NCBI RefSeq assembly: GCF_025567405.1
Contig: NZ_JAOQKJ010000006.1
Coordinates: 124,001-188,000 of the forward strand
Direction: 5' to 3'
From: Suilimivivens aceti
Lineage (GTDB): Bacteria; Bacillota; Clostridia; Lachnospirales; Lachnospiraceae
Length of the DNA: 64,000 nucleotides
Under the pieces are notes generated by a model. That model saw only the letters and a list, made by a program, of their open reading frames with translations. It had not been told where the DNA came from and made no database searches. This document shows, one piece after another, positions 60,389-64,000 of the stretch. Position 1 is the stretch's first letter; each line of letters starts with the position of its first letter. The translations under genes were made by a program, and so were the position numbers.

Positions 60389-62257
60389 ATGAATAAGAAA
60401 CAGAAAAAGGTATTGATTCGGATTATTGTGGCAGTTGCGTTACTGATTATACTGTCATTTGTACCTGCAGAGGGATGGCTGCAGCTTGCACTGTATATGA
60501 TCCCCTATCTGGTGATCGGATATGACATCCTGAAAAAGGCTGTCAAGGGGATCATGAATCGTCAGGTATTTGATGAGAATTTCCTGATGGCAGTTGCTAC
60601 AGTGGGAGCAATCGCACTTGGTGATTATAAGGAAGGCGTTGCCGTTATGCTGTTCTATCAGATCGGTGAGCTGTTCCAGAGCTATGCGGTAGGTAAGAGC
60701 CGCAGAAATATCAGTGAGCTGATGGATATCCGTCCGGACTATGCCAATATAGAGAAGGATGGAGAAGTCGTACAGGTAGATCCCGATGAAGTGGCGATCG
60801 GAACGATAATCCTGGTAAAGCCGGGAGAAAAGATCCCGATAGATGGTATTGTTACAGAAGGAACCTCCAGTCTGAATACCAGCGCACTGACAGGAGAGAG
60901 CCTCCCTAGAAATGCAAAGGAAGGTGATGAGGTCATCAGTGGCTGTATCAACATGACCGGTCTTTTGAAGATTAAGACAACCAGGGAATTTGGAGAGTCC
61001 ACCGTTTCCAAGATCCTGGAGCTAGTAGAAAATTCCAGCTCCAGAAAATCAAGATCCGAGAATTTCATTTCCAAATTTGCAAGGGTATATACACCGGCTG
61101 TCTGCTACGGCGCAGTAGCACTGGCACTGATCCCGCCCATTGTCAGAATGGTATTTATGGGACTGCCGGCTGACTTTGGCACATGGATCTACAGAGCGCT
61201 GACCTTCCTTGTTATCAGCTGTCCCTGTGCTCTTGTGATCAGTATTCCTTTGAGCTTCTTTGCCGGAATCGGCGGAGCAAGTAAGGAAGGTGTCCTTGTG
61301 AAGGGCTCCAATTATCTGGAGACACTTTCACAGACAAAATACGTAGTATTTGACAAGACAGGAACGATGACACAGGGTGTCTTTGAAGTCAGTGGTATTT
61401 TTCCGGCAGCACTCTCAAAGGAAGAGCTGATCGAGTGTGCTGCCTGTGCAGAAAGCTATTCCAGCCATCCGATCAGCAAGAGCCTGCAGAAGGCTTATGG
61501 CAAAGAGATTGATAAGAACCGTGTAACAGAAGTAACAGAGGTCAGTGGCAAGGGCGTGACAGCTAAAGTAGATGGCAGGCTGGTGGCAGCCGGTAACGGC
61601 AGGCTCATGGATCAGCTTGGAATTCCCTATACAGTATGCGATCAGGCAGGAACCCTTGTTTATGTGGCAGTTGATGGTACTTTTGCAGGATGTATTGTGA
61701 TTTCCGATCTGTTAAAGCCTCATGCAAAGGAAGCTATTGATGCACTGAAAAGGGCAGGTGTAACAAGGACGGTCATGTTGACAGGAGATACGAAGCGGGC
61801 AGCGGATTCTGTAGCGGCTGAGCTTGGCATTCATGAAGTGTGCAGCGAGCTGCTTCCGGCTGATAAGGTAGCAAAGGTGGAAGAGCTGCTTGCGAAGAAG
61901 AGCGAGAAGGAAAAGCTGGCCTTCGTAGGAGATGGCATCAATGACGCACCGGTGCTTTCCAGAGCGGATATCGGAATTGCCATGGGGGCTCTTGGTTCAG
62001 ATGCAGCGATTGAGGCAGCAGATATCGTTCTGATGGATGATGACCCGCTGAAGATCGCCAAGGCAATTAAAATTTCCAGAAAATGTATTCGTATTGTTTA
62101 TGAGAACATTTATTTTGCAATCGGTATCAAGGTGATCTGCCTGATCCTGGGTGCACTTGGTATCGCCAATATGTGGGCAGCTATTTTCGCAGATGTAGGA
62201 GTTATGGTAATTGCTGTACTGAATGCGATCCGTGCCCTGTTTGTAAAGAAGCTGTAG
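60389..62257 (+). CDS. cadA: Cd/Zn/Pb-exporting P-type ATPase
   Basis: This 622-aa P1B-2-type ATPase has membrane helices at the N-terminus, the transport motif SCPCALVISIP (near 277), the phosphorylation site DKTGTMTQG (near 321), SHPISKSL and GDGINDAPVLSRADIG. The last membrane helices hold the Zn/Cd-type Lys and Asp (IGIKVICLILGALG, FADVGVMVIAVLNAIR). No N-terminal HMA domain is present; the free HMA protein upstream may replace it. The metal range (Zn, Cd, Pb) is from the family; a naming conflict with zntA/ziaA is possible. Confidence 0.9.
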   Translation: MNKKQKKVLIRIIVAVALLIILSFVPAEGWLQLALYMIPYLVIGYDILKKAVKGIMNRQVFDENFLMAVATVGAIALGDYKEGVAVMLFYQIGELFQSYAVGKSRRNISELMDIRPDYANIEKDGEVVQVDPDEVAIGTIILVKPGEKIPIDGIVTEGTSSLNTSALTGESLPRNAKEGDEVISGCINMTGLLKIKTTREFGESTVSKILELVENSSSRKSRSENFISKFARVYTPAVCYGAVALALIPPIVRMVFMGLPADFGTWIYRALTFLVISCPCALVISIPLSFFAGIGGASKEGVLVKGSNYLETLSQTKYVVFDKTGTMTQGVFEVSGIFPAALSKEELIECAACAESYSSHPISKSLQKAYGKEIDKNRVTEVTEVSGKGVTAKVDGRLVAAGNGRLMDQLGIPYTVCDQAGTLVYVAVDGTFAGCIVISDLLKPHAKEAIDALKRAGVTRTVMLTGDTKRAADSVAAELGIHEVCSELLPADKVAKVEELLAKKSEKEKLAFVGDGINDAPVLSRADIGIAMGALGSDAAIEAADIVLMDDDPLKIAKAIKISRKCIRIVYENIYFAIGIKVICLILGALGIANMWAAIFADVGVMVIAVLNAIRALFVKKL

Positions 62258-62297
62258 GCTGGTTCGTAGTAAAAGAGGATGAAGGAGGCGAGGCGCT

Positions 62298-62654
62298 ATG
62301 GCAGAAATAGAATGCTGTGATACTGTAGAGGTTCATGAGGATCTGCTGAAAATTGTAAAAGAAACCATGCCGGATGAAAAAGAACTGAATGATCTGGCAG
62401 ATCTGTTCAAGATTTTTGGGGATTATACCCGTATCCGTATTCTGTTTGTTCTTTTTGAAGCAGAGGTATGTGTCTGTGATCTGGCACAGGCGCTTGATAT
62501 GACACAGTCGGCTATTTCCCATCAGCTCAAGATCCTGAAGCAGAGCAGACTGGTAAAGAGCAGACGGGAAGGCAAATCGATCTTTTACTCTCTGGCAGAT
62601 GAGCATGTAGAAACGATCATCGGCAAGGGAAGAGAGCATATTGAAGAGGACTGA
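62298..62654 (+). CDS. ArsR/SmtB-family metal sensor (CadC-type)
   Basis: This 118-aa winged-helix repressor has HTH SQSAISHQLKIL-type residues (MTQSAISHQLKILKQSRLV) with the metal box EVCVCDL, matching CadC Cys58/Cys60. N-terminal Cys (ECCDTVEVH) fit the alpha3N site, and a C-terminal D-x-H...H-x-x-E (DEHVETII, REHIEED) fits the alpha5 Zn site. It therefore probably senses Cd/Pb/Zn and represses the HMA-cadA promoter. It is encoded last in the unit, not first. A terminator follows. Confidence 0.88.
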   Translation: MAEIECCDTVEVHEDLLKIVKETMPDEKELNDLADLFKIFGDYTRIRILFVLFEAEVCVCDLAQALDMTQSAISHQLKILKQSRLVKSRREGKSIFYSLADEHVETIIGKGREHIEED

Positions 62655-62674
62655 AGAGGTCATGTTTATAATCA

Positions 62675-62711
62675 GGCTGCAGGAGAAAGCTATCTCCTGT
62701 GGTCTTTTTTT
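62675..62711 (+). terminator. Intrinsic terminator after the ArsR-type gene
   Basis: An imperfect 12-bp stem GGCTGCAGGAGA / TCTCCTGTGGTC with a short loop is followed by a run of seven T. Confidence 0.82.
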
Positions 62712-62759
62712 ATAAAATATGATAAACTGCTTGCAGTTGAAAGGAAATGAAGGCAGAAA

Positions 62760-64000
62760 ATGAATAGATTAATGAAAACAAAATGGAAGCAATTGGGAAT
62801 ATTGGCACTCTGCACCGTATTGCTGTTTACAAGTGCCTGTGACAGGACAGGGCAGAAAGAAACAGAACAGAACAGTGAAGCAGAAAGTCAGGGCAGCAGC
62901 GGGGATCAGGACAGAGCTCAGGCGCTGGCAGATGGCAAATATGAGATAGAAGTGACACTTTCTGGTGGAAGCGGCAGAGCCACGGTGGATTCACCCTGTG
63001 AGCTTACCGTTTCCGGAGGGCAGATGACAGCCAGGATTGAGTGGAGCAGTCCAAACTATGATTATATGCTGGTGGATGGAGAAAAATATCTGCCGGTCAA
63101 TACAGAGGGAAACTCGGTATTTGAGATCCCGGTCGCTGTACTTGATGAGGAAATCCCGGTAGCTGCTGACACGACGGCCATGAGTAAGCCCCATGAAGTG
63201 GAATATACGCTGATGTTCCATAGTGCTGCAGAGGGTGAAGCAGTTCAAAGTGAAAGCAGCCTGGAAGAAAATAAAACGGAGGGATCAGATGTCCTTTTGG
63301 GTAGTCCTCAGATCAGCAGTGAACTCACCTATACAGGCAGTATTCCCCTTACCTATGCAAAGGAATTCCGGGTGGATGAATATGCGGGGGGCTATCGGCT
63401 TCTTACGACCCGCAATGAGAAACGGATACTTCTGATCCCGGAAGAGGGGAAAGCTCCAGATGATCTTCCAGAGGATGTACAGGTATTACAGCAGCCGGTG
63501 ACAGATATTTATATTGCAGCCTCCGCTGTGATGGATTTCTTTGCAGGTCTTTATGATGACCTGTCCTGTATACGGTATTCATCCCTGACTGAAGAAAGCT
63601 GGGGAATTGAAGAAGCAAAGGAGGCCATGGAAGAAGGAAGGATAAAGTATGCGGGGAAATACAGCGCACCGGATTATGAACAGCTTCTTTCAGGAGGCTG
63701 CGGGCTTGCGGTGGAGAACACGATGATCTTTCATTCGCCGGAGATCAAAGAGCAGCTGGAGGCTCTTGGCATACCGGTAATGATCGATTATTCCAGCTAC
63801 GAGACGCATCCGCTTGGAAGAGTGGAGTGGGTGAAGCTTTATGGGGCACTGCTTGCCAGGGAAGAAGAGGCGGAAGCTATTTTTGAAGAACAGGAAGAGA
63901 TACTGAAGCGTGTGACGGAAGAAATATCGGCACAGGCAGAGCCTTCTACGGTGGCGTTCTTCTATATCAATGCATCCGGTGGCGTGAATGTGAGGAGACC
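62760..64000 (+). CDS. ABC-transporter substrate-binding lipoprotein, 5' part (cut by window end)
   Basis: The first 413 codons of an open frame. A lipoprotein signal ends at TSAC (residues about 21-24), and a Glu/Ser/Gln-rich linker follows. Next is a beta-rich domain (YEIEVTLSGGSGRATVDSP, RIEWSSPNYDYMLVDGEKYL, EYTLMFHSAAEG) of the kind fused to iron-complex binding proteins in gut Firmicutes. A TroA/FecB-like half begins about residue 195 (YAGGYRLLTTRNEKRILLIP, IMIFHSPEIKEQL-like, LGRVEWVKLYGALL). It is probably a metal-complex or cofactor binding protein; the ligand is unknown. ATG at 62760 with GAAGG upstream. Confidence 0.8.
   Translation, partial: MNRLMKTKWKQLGILALCTVLLFTSACDRTGQKETEQNSEAESQGSSGDQDRAQALADGKYEIEVTLSGGSGRATVDSPCELTVSGGQMTARIEWSSPNYDYMLVDGEKYLPVNTEGNSVFEIPVAVLDEEIPVAADTTAMSKPHEVEYTLMFHSAAEGEAVQSESSLEENKTEGSDVLLGSPQISSELTYTGSIPLTYAKEFRVDEYAGGYRLLTTRNEKRILLIPEEGKAPDDLPEDVQVLQQPVTDIYIAASAVMDFFAGLYDDLSCIRYSSLTEESWGIEEAKEAMEEGRIKYAGKYSAPDYEQLLSGGCGLAVENTMIFHSPEIKEQLEALGIPVMIDYSSYETHPLGRVEWVKLYGALLAREEEAEAIFEEQEEILKRVTEEISAQAEPSTVAFFYINASGGVNVRR

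Noticed and set aside
1..64000. CRISPR arrays, rRNA genes, intact insertion sequences or prophage modules
   Set aside because: No regularly spaced repeats, rRNA stretches, transposase genes or phage structural genes were found on reading both strands.

Overview
The window is a chromosomal segment of an anaerobic Gram-positive gut-type bacterium. Gene content points to Firmicutes, family Lachnospiraceae (Blautia/Dorea-like; genus is a guess). The signs are A/G-rich ribosome binding sites, lipobox lipoproteins, an A-type flavoprotein, a single-chain PurL, and DUF families common in that group. Most genes lie on the plus strand, with short gaps and many small operons ended by intrinsic terminators. 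There are no rRNA genes and no CRISPR array; one tRNA (Trp) is present.

Layout. 0-7.6 kb: the 3' end of prfA, an iron-type alcohol dehydrogenase, a gamma-carbonic-anhydrase-like hexapeptide protein, an oxygen/NO-reducing flavodiiron protein (minus strand), a cupin, a DUF815 ATPase, MscL with a zinc-ribbon tail, an esterase and an SDR oxidoreductase. 7.6-16 kb: aspS, an RsmF-like methyltransferase, a TPR lipoprotein, an ATP-cone protein with pyrF, a tight PAP2 / RsbW-like / DNA glycosylase cluster, and a DUF6033 protein. 15.6-16.4 kb: an 800-bp accessory scar holding a candidate type I toxin-antitoxin locus (27-aa hydrophobic toxin, convergent antisense RNA, both promoters and both terminators visible), an unidentified minus-strand coding remnant, and the first codons of a tyrosine-type integrase. 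16.4-23.6 kb: pyrE, an M29 aminopeptidase, then purE-purM-purN-[198-bp palindromic repeat]-purD. 23.6-32.5 kb: a zinc-ribbon/HTH protein, an SH3b envelope protein, a YtrA-type regulator with clpC, a small conserved protein, radA, an LCP protein and a LacI-type regulator. 32.5-35.6 kb: tRNA-Trp, then a decayed starch/maltodextrin locus. There malQ has an internal deletion and frameshift and is fused by deletion to an alpha-amylase that lacks its signal peptide and carries a second frameshift. 35.6-50.4 kb: a hypothetical/TetR pair, two adjacent AstE/AspA-like paralogues (one without catalytic residues), purL, an RsiV-like lipoprotein, carAB, LysR and a small membrane protein. 50.5-55 kb: a GH2 beta-mannosidase and a PAS-GGDEF-EAL protein. 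54.8-64 kb: a metal-homeostasis island made of a DtxR-type regulator, a FeoB-associated Cys-rich peptide, an MCP, csoR-copA(-copZ fusion), a free HMA chaperone, cadA, a CadC/SmtB-type regulator, and the start of an ABC-type substrate-binding lipoprotein cut by the window end.

How it fits together: nucleotide synthesis (purEMND, purL, pyrE, pyrF, carAB) is dispersed in several units. In the metal island each regulator can be paired with a plausible palindromic operator: the CsoR site fills the -35/-10 spacer of its own promoter, the ArsR-type site covers the start of the HMA-cadA-arsR transcript, and a TTAG/CTAA palindrome overlaps the -10 of the FeoB-associated gene. Functions are assigned from recognised motifs and family knowledge; no database search was run.
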